Position numbers and translations under genes: made by a program. Shown here one piece after another: positions 24,082-35,029 of a stretch of 64,000 nt of DNA. Below the pieces are notes generated by a model that was given only the letters and a program-made list of their open reading frames with translations, was not told the origin of the DNA and ran no database searches. Origin of the DNA: Brachynemurus nebulosus (lineage: Eukaryota > Arthropoda > Insecta > Neuroptera > Myrmeleontidae); the NCBI GenBank assembly GCA_035578155.1, contig JAPWDM010000016.1, positions 3,612,501 through 3,676,500 of the forward strand. The letters run 5' to 3'. Positions within the stretch are counted from its first letter, which is position 1; each line of letters begins with the position of its first letter.

Positions 24082-24594
24082 TATGGTGCTACGCTTTCAC
24101 CAAATTCCTAAACATTCGATTACTTGTCCTTTGACCATGAAAAACAACTTTCCAACCCTCATACGTCACTTAATTAAATAAATATTTTGTATATATAAGA
24201 CAATGTAACTAATCAATATTGTTCATTTTTTGTATCATCAAAAGTAAGCCCGGATATTGTAATTTTTGGTTTTTGAAATAATAAATTTAATTATTACTTA
24301 AATTTAATTGTTGTTATTTGATAAATTCGAATCAAAGTGAAAAATAGTAAAATCGAAGATAAACTATATCAAAAGATTATACTTAAAAATAATACATCTT
24401 TGAGTGTTAATCCTCAAATAAAATAATTGATTAACTGGTGACAGCAACTGCATATCAAGCTGCCCAATAAATTGTCAACGTAGTTGCTAACTGGAAGCAT
24501 CGAAGATCATTGGTCCACTTTCCGTAATTGTTCAAGACGACATCAAGGGATCAAAGGATCACTGGTTCATCACCTCCAATCGCTCGACACGACA
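24082..24594 (+). repeat. element 2 3' LTR
   Basis: 513 bp, followed at once by the GTAC target duplication. Confidence 0.95.
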
Positions 24595-25215
24595 GTACAA
24601 TAGGTAGGTATATTCCAACAAACACTCGAATTAATTATTGTATTAATGAGCATGCGCATAGTTAATTTTACTGTTCTAACTATGAAAAATTGTAATTCTA
24701 GTTTACAAAAAGCTTCAAATTCTGTGTTCCATCAAGTATTTAAATCTAATTCTGAACTCACCCGAATTGGTTTTTTTAAATTCTTGCTACAGAGTAAATC
24801 GGCGTGTTCGTTGCTGATCGGCGTGTTCGTTTTCTGCTCAAAGTAAGCTGTTAGCGTATGCGCAAGAACATTTTTATGAAGTACGAAATACTTGTGTATT
24901 CCATAAAAAAAGTTCTTGCGCATGCACTAACAGCTCACTTTGAGCAGAAAAACTCAGTAACGAACACGTCGAATATTTCAAATCCTAGACATACGCATTA
25001 ACGAATATTTTATTTTTAACCTTATAATTTAAAAATTTAAATAGTAAAGACTGTTTGAACTATTTCACAAAAGGAATTTCAAATTTTTTATTTTATTTAG
25101 TTGCTTTAATATTTTTTTGTTTTTAATTAGCAAACAGATATATTAATTACTTCTTTTATAAATACTTATATTATTTTGGTAAGTAATAAGTAAAGTATGA
25201 AGAATTTTTCTTACT

Positions 25216-25221
<6 letters not shown>
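24595..25221. other. spacer with short foldback
   Basis: 24819-24971 is a foldback with arms CGGCGTGTTCG...CGAACACGTCG that share TTCTGCTCAAAGTRAGCTGT and TGCGCAAGAAC. The left arm start is duplicated (CGGCGTGTTCGTT also at 24800). The rest is AT-rich without a gene. Confidence 0.6.

Positions 25222-25298
<77 letters not shown>
25222..25298. repeat. (TA)n microsatellite
   Basis: Ends exactly at the CAGGG terminus of the hAT element, so the 8-bp target duplication would be TATATATA and cannot be recognised. Confidence 0.9.
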
Positions 25299-25301
<3 letters not shown>

Positions 25302-27950
25302 GGCCGTAGCTAGAGCTGAATTTAAGGTAGGGCAGCTGTTGTTATATGTAGGGCAGAAGTAAAAATTTTATTTGATTTGATCTAGTGAATCGATTTTTCT
25401 CGTACTTTTGCGTATGTGTAAGTGAGATAGTACTTAATTGTCAAGAGGGGGTGACAGATAGATAAGAGCAAAGCAGTTATTTATTCAAATTTATATATAA
25501 TTTCTTCAAACATATTGTATTCAGTTTGATAATAATTAGTCCTTCCTTAAAACAGCTGAATTTTTCGATTCGCCATATTATTAAAAATGCGAAGAACTTC
25601 ATCCAGATCAATTAACTTCGTTCTTTTCTTTTCAAAGGCCAAAAATACCATGCCTGCCATTCTTTCGTGACCCATTGACAGTCGCTGAGGCCTATTGATT
25701 GCAGTCAAAGTTGAAAACGTAGATTCGCACACAGCAGTGCTACATCCTATGGTCGCCACAGATGCAAAAAGTTCATATGTATCTTTGAACGCCTCTCGCT
25801 GCCTGTACAGAACTTGTATTGTGTTTTCCATTGTATTCTCGCTACGACTCAAATAAGCTTTGACTACAGTAGCCTCTTCTCTTGATGGAACCGTTAGACC
25901 TAAAAAATCAGTGGAAATTGTGAGCTTATGTCCATAAATAAATAACACTAGTATTTTACAAGCAGAGATATAGTTTTGTTTAATTTTCTTACTTACCTAA
26001 ATTTTTCAACGGCATCATTTTGTCTACATCCAACTCGTCGAGACTTGCTATCGAATTTAACAGACCGTCGTTGTCCGAAAATCTTCTTTGCAATTCAGCA
26101 ATTAGTATATCCAGCGTTTCGAAATACTCAGACTTAAATGGCAGAGCATCTAGGCCTTCTAGGTTTTGTCTGGCAGAGGAAGAGGAAGGGCCATATAACA
26201 AGTAATCATCCATCTGATTTGATTTTTTGACTTGTCTTTGCTGGGTCTGGGTCCTATTTTCCAAATCGCCGCTTATTATAGACTTAGCTTCTTCTAAAAT
26301 TTGATGATACATTTCATCTGATCTCAGTTTCGTCATTTCAATTTGGACGCACTTTATGATCGTTATCGCGTCTTTTAATCCTGTGCTTCGGGCTTGTAAA
26401 GCTGCGTCTGCAGGGTGAAGCATTGATAAAATTTTTTTGGCGACAATCATGGCCATTCGGAATTCCAAACTGAGCATGACTTTTTTAATGCCGACACTCT
26501 TGGCGACGTCATCACCGTTAAATCTATCATTTTTGATTTCATCTAAAGTTACCAAAATCGATGAATAATTATCATATATAACTTTTGTAACCGCCAGATG
26601 ACCTGACCAACGCTGTTGGAGGAGCCGGCCAATCCTTTTTCCACCATACAAGGCAGCTATTTTGCCATGATGAAAGAATTCATGTAGCATGATGCATTGA
26701 TCAAAAAATAAACGAATAAAAGTGATTTCCGAAATAGTTCTGATGACTATCAAATGCAAACGATGGTTATAGCAGTGAACGTAGGGAATTTTTCGGCCTA
26801 ATTTATTTTCTATTCTGGTCGCAACTCCAGAAACTTTCCCACTCATTACACTTGCGCCGTCATAGCACTGGCTTAGCATATGAGAGAGGTTAATGTTATT
26901 TTCCGTAAGGGTATTTAACGTCAATTCCGTAAAAGTGGCTGCATCAAGGTTTTCGGTAGTTATAACTGTTAGCAAAGACTCATTGACAATTCCATCCTTA
27001 ATATACCGTATTGCTATTGCAATATTTTCGCGATTATTTTTATCTCTCGTCCCATCTTCCATTAGAGTAAACCAGTTCACGTCAGATTCCTTAATATCTT
27101 TAACAATGGAACTGCGTACTGCTTGAACCATTGCTTAAATTATTTGATTTTGAATTGCAGGTGAACGATATGTTGCATTTTGTGGTATATGACTGAGAGC
27201 CTCCTTTAAACTAGGGTCTTTCATGCACGTGTATTCAAACAAATTTTGAAATAAACCTTGTTCTTTTTCTTCTTCTAAAATATAATTTCCACGCAAAGCT
27301 AATTCGTTTACAACTAGAAATTGTATTACTTCAATAATAGACTTCACGTAATACCTGTTTTTTTCTAATATTGTTTGATGTATTAACGTTTCAACACTAC
27401 TAGTTGTAGATATTCTATGTAATTTTTCCTGCCACATAGCCATGGCTTGTGTATGAGAAATGGATTTTTCGTGTTTTGGAAACCCAGTTTTCGAATCAGT
27501 GGCATTTTTCCAGTTTCTGAATCCTGTAGAAGTGTACGAAGTCTGTTTGCTTCCATGAGGTAAAAATTGCTGACAAGGATAGCAAAAAGCAGCATCCTTT
27601 TCGACAGAATATTGTAACCATTTAAATCTTTTGAACCAGTCCGCTACAAAGGCCCTATTATTTTGTTTTGGATATGTGTCTAAAATAACTTGCTTTATCG
27701 GTTCTCCGATTTGTGCAATGTCAGAAGGAATACCATGGCTAACAATACCAATGTGTTTCATTGAATTTGTCTTCATAGGGCTAGGTGTAGCAATTGTATC
27801 TTGTACTTCCATCTGTTTTGAGGAATGAGGCTCTTCGTGATCAATTTTTTCTTCAATTCTTCGTTTTTTGCCAAAGAAAGCCCGTATATCCATCGCAAGA
27901 TCAATTAATTTTCAGTTAACACTAATAAACAAACAACTGTGTCGATAACT
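25299..27950 (-). mobile_element. hAT element (zf-TTF/DUF4371-type), one terminus seen
   Basis: The 3' terminus (minus orientation) is CAGGGCCGTAGCTAG at 25299, in (TA)n. The transposase gene fills 25547-27893. No inverted partner terminus was found upstream of the start codon, as far as about 28.4 kb, so the 5' end looks truncated or replaced. The right boundary is approximate. Confidence 0.75.
25547..27893 (-). pseudogene. hAT transposase (ZMYM/TTF type), one intron, one stop
   Basis: Exon 1 is 27893-25997 and exon 2 is 25899-25547. The 97-bp intron has a consensus donor (G|GTAAGT) and acceptor (TTTTTTAG|G), and the summed exon length (2250 nt) is a multiple of three, about 749 residues. 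Seen: an N-terminal zf-TTF-like region with FCYPCQQF and a WKNA motif; a DUF4371-like core with the catalytic-domain signatures CYDGASVMSG and HCYNHRLHL; and the C-terminal hAT dimerisation motif (VCESTFSTLT). One in-frame TAA at 27135-27137 interrupts exon 1 after residue 252, otherwise the frame is clean. Proteins of this group cut and paste hAT elements. The copy is probably recently dead. Confidence 0.88.
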
Positions 27951-28120
27951 AACTGCCACGCTGTGCTGTACACTACACTACTTATAAATTATAATTTATT
28001 AAACATGGGATCGTTGCTTTGTCACTTTTCACAGGAAAATTGTAGAAAAACACGAGTCGACTTTCGGCTTTTACACCATCGTCAGGTGAAAAACATAACT
28101 AAAAATTATTCTTTTAGGCG
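27951..28120 (-). mobile_element. possible retroelement 3' tail (Penelope/LINE-like)
   Basis: The minus strand carries ACGATGGTGTAAAAGCCGAA, a GATGGYGYAAAAGCCGAAA-type word that commonly follows the ORF of Penelope-like and some other retroelements. There is no accompanying ORF. The overlapping 134-codon plus-strand frame (27939-28343) has no recognisable domain. Confidence 0.3.
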
Positions 28121-28667
28121 AAAAGTATTTATAATACAAACTGAAGTAAATAATATATTGGTGGGGGATGTTAGAGGCAGATATAATCAAACCAAATGTA
28201 AGGGAATTCCCAAGTTGAACAATTTTGATAAAACTAAAAATGTATTATTTGCAAAGGCTCCCGCAGCAAATTTTATTTTAAAACCAGTTAAGTGTAATAT
28301 AATTAAAATGGCTAGAGTATGTTGGGGAAAACCAGAAACATGAAATAGTGGTGAACATTAATTGCAAGAAAAAAGAGAATAAAATATACAGGTATCTATC
28401 TGTGTTAATTTGTCAAAATAGAGAAATGTGTTGATTTACAAGAAAAGTTACACCCCCAGGTAGTTGCTTTTGTTAGACTGAAAGGATTGTAAAATCAGAA
28501 ATATTGCATAAAAACTATTTTGAAATATTAATTACCAGGAATCAATAAAATTTTTAAAAATGGGTACCTGTCAGCTAAAACTATTCGAAAAACGTGAGAT
28601 GCATCGTGTTATAAATTTAACAAAGGCGATTTGTTTAGATCAATTTGGTCATTTAAGATGACAAATT
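28121..28667. other. spacer, no gene
   Basis: AT-rich. TTTGGTCATTTAAGATGA near 28648 is inverted at 28762-28779 within the next feature, forming a short foldback pair. Confidence 0.4.
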
Positions 28668-28836
28668 GCTGACAAAATATTACACATTTGTAAAAAAGGC
28701 CGCAAACTCAACATTTTGAAAGCCCTGGAAATCAACAAATTGAACAAAGACCCAAACCACGTCATCTTAAATGACCAAATGACCAAGAAATTTTATCTGA
28801 AATCTAGTACAATATTACTCGTGTATTTAAATTAGT
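28668..28836 (+). pseudogene. Penelope-like/GIY-YIG retroelement ORF fragment
   Basis: A ~55-codon stretch reads ILHICKKGRKLNILKALEIN, followed by NKLNKDP and ending around LNDQ. That layout (H..KKGRKLN.LEALEI then LNDQ) is characteristic of the extreme C-terminus of Penelope-like and related retroelement polyproteins. The upstream frame is closed by TGA just before it. It is a 5'-truncated remnant with no function. The family call rests on one short motif. Confidence 0.5.
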
Positions 28837-28867
28837 ACTCTGTGAGTAAAATCATATCGTGTACATC

Positions 28868-29080
28868 TCTATGATACGATGATTCTAGCATACATAGTTT
28901 ATAGTCAGTAATAGCGTTCGGTATACATCGTATATATCCTTCACCCTTCTCTCAAGAACACGGAAAGTGAGACAGGAATATACAAATATCTCCAAAGTAA
29001 GACAAAAGTTCTTCAAAACAAGTGTAATGTTCTTAAAAGTAAGAGCAAGACACTTTGGCTAGGTGCGGTACGAATAGGCC
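28868..29080 (+). mobile_element. GGGAGCATTCG foldback element, copy 2 (one arm)
   Basis: Matches the centre and right arm of the element at 15335-15691, including GATACGATGATTCTAGCATA and the arm ending GGCTAGGTGCG. Its left arm is absent and the terminus is altered (GTACGAATAGGCCC). Confidence 0.65.
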
Positions 29081-30226
29081 CATGGCTTTTAAAATAAATA
29101 ATATTTAATAAATTTTTAACACTAATTAACTGACATTCTGAAATGTTGTCGATGGTAAATCCATTGGATGGGTATACGGCTAGTTATAAATAAAACAAAT
29201 ATTACTTTGCATTTGAAAATATCACTCTTTTATTTTTACAAACTTCTTACATAGTTTGTAGAAATAAAATACTTAATGATTTTTTGGTAAGTAATAAAAT
29301 TTGTTTTATTTAAAGAAATGAATAGCTGTTTTCGTAATAGATTTTTATTTATTTATTTATTTATTTATTTTTTTTTTTTTGAAATTTCGTTACGGGCGTA
29401 CGTCAGTTTTAGTCAGTTTTGGGGGTATAATAATTGCAAGATAAAGTATAGGTATAAGATCCGTAAAAAATACTTGTGTGTTTGATATTTATCTCGAATA
29501 ACGTTGAAAATTTAGTATGTTATAAGCAATGTTGGACTCGAAAAGCATATCTACATATAGTTTTTGACTCTTAGACAAACCATATGGAAAAATTTTTTTG
29601 TCTCAAAATGCCAGACTTTTTGCTGCTAGTGATAAGTACAATAGATAAAGTTACAAAAAAAAAAAAAATCAAAAATCCCAACATCAAAAAAGTGAACCCT
29701 AGAAATTTACAATATATAAATTATATTAAACTATATTAATAAAATTGAACATTATTTAGAATTATACCGTATTTCGAAAAATCTGTTATAAATGGCGGCA
29801 CCTGTACCAGTGAATATATACATATTACAGCATTTTGAGCCACCATGTTGCAGGACGAGTTAACTCGTCTTAATCATTTAAAGCGTTGATAATTAGAGCA
29901 ACTATTGATCACAGGATTGATGAATTTTCTCATCTAATGTTAATTATGATGTATCTGGTTGAAATTGATCGTCTCTAAAAATAATAAATTAGTATTCATG
30001 CGTTTATATGTAATTCTGTTGTATTTATATTTTTCGTACCCACCAACTACTAATTTTTTAAAAATAATAAACAATACAGAATTGACTCATTTATACAAAT
30101 GTTTAAACATTAAAAACTATGTGTAATTATGTTTCCCTCACAATAACCAAAATTGGTAGCAGTTCCGTTAATTTTCTAAATAAAAATTTTATTTTTAGAT
30201 GCTGTTCTCCAGTATATTGGTGTAAG
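29081..30226. other. AT-rich spacer with (TTTA)n
   Basis: A (TTTA)n tract lies at about 29346-29370, followed by poly-T. Otherwise no supported feature. Confidence 0.5.
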
Positions 30227-30406
30227 ATGGCAAAGTCAGTAAGTCCCAGAAAGAAAACTTTGTATTCTAGGTTGAATCAATTGAAAAGAAAAGCATACAT
30301 ACTAAACAAATCAAAAGTCAAGAAAAACTTGGAAATGGATATTACCGAATTTTATTTCGAGATAAACGGGATGAAAATCGAAAAAAGAGAGGATGTGTTT
30401 GATTGA
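30227..30406 (+). CDS. small basic ORF, unknown
   Basis: I do not recognise this gene. The ATG at 30227 opens 59 codons of Lys/Arg/Leu-rich sequence. The stretch SPRKKTLYSRLNQLKRKA resembles the basic coiled-coil that follows the THAP domain in P-element-like transposases, but no THAP zinc motif precedes it. The frame is open for another 36 codons upstream, across a candidate splice acceptor (TTTTTAG near 30198). It ends 30 nt before a tRNA-like sequence begins. It may equally be a chance ORF. Confidence 0.25.
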   Translation: MAKSVSPRKKTLYSRLNQLKRKAYILNKSKVKKNLEMDITEFYFEINGMKIEKREDVFD

Positions 30407-30436
30407 TTATCGGAATTGGAGTGGCATTCGAACGAA

Positions 30437-30508
30437 TGGTCAGTGGCCTAATTAATAAGGCGCTTGGCTAACAACCAAGAGATCCGGGTTCGAGTCCCAG
30501 CCGATCCA
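30437..30508 (+). tRNA. tRNA-like sequence, AAC anticodon, probably pseudogene or SINE head
   Basis: 72 nt that fold as a cloverleaf: D stem GCCT/AGGC; anticodon stem CTTGG/CCAAG (perfect) with loop CTAACAA, giving anticodon AAC (Val); T arm CCGGG-TTCGAGT-CCCAG (one mismatch). The acceptor pairs at only 5 of 7 positions (one of them G-T), and the variable loop is 4 nt. The A and B boxes are good (GGTTCGAGTCC). The D arm is more Arg-like than Val-like. The weak acceptor stem argues for a decayed tRNA or a tRNA-derived repeat. Confidence 0.45.
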
Positions 30509-31340
30509 GTTTTGATAATTTTTCAAACACTTTGTGAATTTTAATTAAAATTATCTAGTAAAAAGTCACTAAAAAATAATATTTCAGAATTTGATGGTAA
30601 TAGTCCGGGAGGCAGCGTTGCAAAGAACACAATCATTTTAGGTCGTTTAATTCTCATCGCAAACTATTCTTATTTTGTAATCATCTAATAATCTGAGCGT
30701 CAACTGTTCCAGTAGCGGTGGACCTGGTCGTGAGGAAATGTCTATTACGTTAAAAAAAAGAGAGTCCAAAAACAATTTCAGGTCACTTGAAAATTTGTAA
30801 AACAAATGTTCATATGATGATAATAATTTAAAAAAAAAAGTCAGCTGAAAAGATAATGGTGGATTATGCGTCAGCCGCTTGTATTTACTTGTATAAAAAT
30901 TAATTTACGTAAAGTTATTTCAGGCTCATTGAAACTATTACAGTTAACTCTTAATATCATAAATAAAATAAAAACAATCGTCAGCTATTCTTCCAGTGGT
31001 GGTAAGATTGTCAGCTGGGGGATTATAAGTATTGAGCGTACATTTAATATTTATATGGTGCTATGTCATGTCTGATCTAACTGACGACGTTTCCCCCGTT
31101 ATACAAATAGCTGACGTATATTTTCACTTAATATAGTGTCGAAATAATCATTTCTATAAATTTCAAGTGACCTAAAGTTAATTTAAGTTAAATTTTACGA
31201 TTTTAAAGTACTTTATATTATTCAAATATTAAGGTCATTTCAGTTTATATGTTAACTGACGATGTTTACCCCGTTATACAAATAGCTCACTATATTTTTA
31301 CTTAAGTGAAAATATAATGAGCTAAAGCTAAGATATAGAT

Positions 31341-31993
31341 AGTTCCAAGTGATCTAAAGTTAATAAGATTATAACTATTGATCGAAAAGGTTACTGGACT
31401 GACCGTACTACCTTTATTTTTTTAGATATTAAAAATTGTTTATCTCTTTTAGATAAAGAATTTTGATGCGATTTTAGATATAAACAATAGGTAATTATGG
31501 ATACCTGTAATACCCTTTTATATCGGTATATTTTGAATATACTATAGATATGCGTGTATACATTTCTTGTCACAACTTGTTTGTCTGATTTTTGCGAAAT
31601 ATATACTGCCCTACTAAGCGCAAAGATGGTAACTCGCTTTTTTTTACGAAAATGAGTTGTTAGTTTTAGACAATACATAATTAATTTTGCAATATTTCTA
31701 TCTAATAATTAAACAAAATAAATAATTATTTAATTAAATAAAGCTCTCTAAAAATAGCTGTATCTTACTTTTAGTCCCTAAATACTACGCTGTTCTGCCG
31801 CATTTATCAAATACTAAGTAATTTTTGTCGTATGTTCAAAAAAATACGGTGAAAAGCTTTAAACATTTAAATTTTGTCAGTCGAAAAGATTCAACATTAA
31901 TTTAAATTTTGTTGGTTGAAAGGATTGCAAAACTAAGTCTTCAATTTTCTCAAAAACATCATTCAAATTACCACCTGTGCGCTTAGCACGGCA

Positions 31994-31994
<1 letters not shown>
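31341..31994. other. spacer between the inverted arms
   Basis: AT-rich. A 95-codon minus-strand frame (31391-31678) has no recognisable motif, and I regard it as chance. Confidence 0.4.

Positions 31995-32053
<59 letters not shown>
31995..32053. repeat. (TA)n microsatellite
   Basis: About 59 bp of pure TA at the edge of the dispersed repeat that follows. Confidence 0.9.
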
Positions 32054-32056
<3 letters not shown>

Positions 32057-32180
32057 GTCCGCACAATAACTCTCGCACAAAATGTCTTACTTTTAAATTT
32101 GGTGAAAATATTGGACGTCCCAAACCGTTGGACCAGTTCGCTAACCAGACATGTCCGATGCCCGGAACATGTATTTTGGG
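32054..32180 (+). repeat. (TA)n-linked dispersed repeat, second family, copy 1
   Basis: Reverse-complement homologue of 43140-43259: shared AATAACTCTCG, CGTTGGA and GCTAACCAGACA words in the same order, with (TA)n at the same end. Family unknown. Confidence 0.6.
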
Positions 32181-33616
32181 AAATTTTGAAACGAGGAGAA
32201 AAAATCACACCAAAAAGGTCTTTAAACTATTATTCTATATCAACTAGTTTCCGAGGAAAACTAATTTTTGTAAACGGAAATTCGCTATGTTGTGCTGGAT
32301 GCTGCGACAGGAATATTAATTTTATGGATTGTGTAAGGTATTTTTTGTTGTTGCAAGTAAATGATTTATGTGTACCAATTGTCTTGCTTCTTCCAGTAAA
32401 ATGTGAGAGAGACAACACATTGTTTTTTTTCGTAATTTTTTTTTTAAATGACAGGATATTTTTTTATTAACAAGTTTTAAGTTACAGTCAGTCAGTTTTT
32501 GTTAAAAGCTGATGGTTAATAGAGAATATAGCGATACAATTTAAAAAAAAATGTATTTACCGCGATTTATTAACGTTTTAAGTTTTGAAAATATAAGTAC
32601 GATCCTGTCAGCACCGCAAGATTTCGAACATTAATAATAACATAATAACATTTGATCGTTATTTTTTGCCCATCGATAAAAGATAATGAAAAATTAATTA
32701 GAGGTACGATAACAGGTGGACATTTTAATATAAAAAGCCCGGATCAAATGTCACTGTCTTATAACGAGAAAAACGTCGTCAGTTAACATATAAACTGCTG
32801 AAATCACCTTAATAATATTTGAATAATATAAAGTATTTTAAAATCGTAAAATTTAACTTAAATTAACTTTAGGTCACTTGAAACTTGTAGAAATGATTAC
32901 TTCGACACTATATTAAGTGAAAATATATGTCAGCTATTTGTATAACGGGGGAAACGTCATCAGTTAACATATAAACTGAAATCACCTTAACAATATTTGA
33001 ATAATACAAAGTATTTTAAAATCGTAAAATTTAACTAAAATTAACTTTAAGTCACTTGAAACTTATAGAAATGATTATTTCGACGCTATATTAAGTGAAA
33101 ATATACGTCAGCTATTTGCATAACGGGGGAAACGTCGTCAGTTAGATCACACATGACATAGCACCATACAAATATTAAATGTTCGCTCAATACTTATAAT
33201 CCCCCAGCTGACAATCTTACCACCACTGGAAGAATAGCTGACGATTGTTTTTATTTTATTTATGATATTAAGAGTTAACTGTAAAAGTTTCATTGAGCCT
33301 GAAATGACTTTACGTAAATTAATTTTTATACAAGTAAATACAAACGGCTGACGCATAATCCACCATTATCTTTTCAGCTGACTTTTTTTAAAATTATTTT
33401 CATCATATGAACATTTGTTTTGCAAATTTTCAAGTGACCTGAAATTGTTTTTGGACTCTCTTTTTTATCGCAATAGACATTTCCTCACGACCAGGTCCAC
33501 CAAGATTCTGACAGCTGACGCTTGTTTCTATTACTAGCCAAATTTGGGCTATTGATTGCACGTAAAATCAAGTGACCTGAAATCACCATCAAAAATGCAA
33601 CGCTACCTCCCGGACT

Positions 33617-34090
33617 ATAAAACTTAGACGCCAAAAAACAAATCAAATTTTAAATACATATTATTTAATTAAATATTTTGTTCGTAATATCGTACTCCGG
33701 TTAACTAAGTCATAAAATTTATTTTTATAACACCCGCTTCTAAAGTTCAATATTCAAGCGTTGTGTAGTGGGCGTAAAGAGCAGTTTTCATATCATTGTA
33801 AAACAAACGACAGTAACTGTGCGCGAAAGTTACAACTGTGCGTGAAAGTAGCTAAAACTATGCGAGAAAATAATGATATTCATTTGTCAATGATAATCAT
33901 ATTCAAATTAAACATGGAAACGATCAACAAATTAATAAAAAAAATAAAAACGATCTAGAAATTAATAAAAAAATTTTTTTCGTATAACATTATAAAATAA
34001 AATTAACCCTACTATTTTCTAAAATTACTTAAAAATAATTAATTTTTTTCTCTCTATTAAGCTTTAGAAGCCGTCGTTATAAAAAATTAT
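33617..34090. other. AT-rich spacer, no gene
   Basis: Contains GCGCGAAAG/GCGTGAAAG imperfect repeats near 33820-33860. Nothing else supported. Confidence 0.5.
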
Positions 34091-34316
34091 GTTCGATACG
34101 TATGCGTAAAGTCAGGTATCCAATAGGCTTAAACTGGGGCACTCGCTAAAGGGACTGACGCATACACAACGAGATCTCGTGCGCTTACCCCCACTCGCCT
34201 GACGGCTCGGAGGGGTATACAGCGCACTCGATCTCGTTGTGTATGCGTCAGTCCCTTAGACTCGTGCGCCAATTTAAGCCTACTAGAATACCTCTCTTTA
34301 CGCATATGTATCGAAA
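34091..34316. repeat. 226-bp GC-rich foldback
   Basis: Arms ~34091-34195 and ~34207-34316, nearly perfect in the inner part (GACTGACGCATACACAACGA / TCGTTGTGTATGCGTCAGTC) and diverging outward. The loop contains CCGAGGGG-type GC-rich sequence. MITE-like, with no clear target duplication. Confidence 0.7.
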
Positions 34317-34803
34317 ATAACTATTGCACATGTTTTCTTAAAAAAATACATTTACAACTTAAAAAAGGAGACATGAAATATGCTTTATTAGTTCAGGTAC
34401 TGTTTTCAAGAAACGTTTTCTTTTTTTTTACTATATTTTATTTTAAAAGAATTTTCACGTAAATTTTTTCAAAAAGACATGACCTAGTTTAATTTACAAA
34501 TTTGAGGAAGGTATATGTAGAATTAAAGACCATAATTCAAAATTGCATAAATAATTCAAAAATTACTGTACTCTATAAAAGTATTTTAAATGTCAGCCGC
34601 AAGTCAGTCAGTCTTTAGAGCGACTATTTAGCGAAATATTATTTTGAAAAATGAATGCATAAATAATTCAAAAATTACTGTACTATATAAAAGTATTAAA
34701 TAAAATATATTAAATGTGTTTTAATTTTATTTCTGAAATCCCTTGTTAAAAATCCTTTTAAGATAGATTAACTTTGCATTTTTCTGATTGATACTTGATT
34801 TAA
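34317..34803. other. AT-rich spacer
   Basis: ATAAATAATTCAAAAATTACTGTACT occurs near 34546 and again near 34659, a short direct repeat. No gene. Confidence 0.5.
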
Positions 34804-35025
34804 CTCGACAATTCCCAGAGTTATTTTGATGTGACGGATGTTTTTAATTTTTTTCAACGATAAGATAATTAAATCTTTACGTTCTGTTACCACCATTAGA
34901 AGGCTAATAGATGACTTTATATTTCTTTCTTGTGACAATTCTATACTATAAGTTAAGCAAACAAATTAATACAGTTTACAATTAAAAATGTCTGTCACCT
35001 ACAGGTGACACTGGGAATTGCCGAG
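34804..35025. mobile_element. 222-bp TTAA-flanked MITE (piggyBac-type)
   Basis: TIRs CTCGACAATTCCCAG and inverted CTCGGCAATTCCCAG (one mismatch), flanked on both sides by TTAA (34800-34803 and 35026-35029), the piggyBac/Kolobok-type target duplication. Outside it, TCTGATTGATACTTGAT near 34782 is inverted near 35122, so it may sit in a larger foldback. Confidence 0.7.
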
Positions 35026-35029
35026 TTAA

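Larger units (their letters stand above)
16821..24594 (+). mobile_element. element 2: apparently intact Env-bearing Ty3/gypsy provirus
   Basis: 7774 bp. LTRs are 16821-17333 and 24082-24594 (513 bp each), with no difference found by eye. The target duplication is GTAC (16817-16820 and 24595-24598). Order: LTR, PBS, gag with two CCHC knuckles, pol in the -1 frame, env behind a splice acceptor, polypurine tract, LTR. All three reading frames are open and carry their catalytic or structural signatures. It is a different lineage from element 1: other PBS, other Gag architecture, and Env with its own signal peptide. Confidence 0.95.
30602..33616. mobile_element. 3-kb unit with long inverted arms (AGTCCGGGAGG family)
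   Basis: Left arm 30602 to ~31340, right arm ~32750-33616. The outermost pair is AGTCCGGGAGGCAGCGTTGC and its inverted partner (one mismatch), and the arms align over 700 bp or more. Both arms are packed with GTCAGCTGA/CAGCTGAC and TCAAGTGACC/GGTCACTTGA words. The right arm holds two tandem copies of a ~175-bp block (about 32770-32955 and 32956-33135); the left arm holds about one and a half. No target duplication was found. The AGT...ACT ends and long arms recall Polinton/Maverick termini, but no Polinton gene is present. Confidence 0.65.

Noticed and set aside
27939..28343. 134-codon plus-strand frame
   Set aside because: No recognisable domain, and it overlaps a retroelement-tail-like sequence on the other strand.
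30866..31075. A 69-codon frame with a near-identical partner at 33147-33356
   Set aside because: The similarity comes from the inverted arms they lie in; there is no domain, and the surrounding non-coding sequence is equally similar.
31391..31678. 95-codon minus-strand frame
   Set aside because: Lys/Tyr/Ile-rich composition expected of AT-rich DNA; no motif, no splice context.
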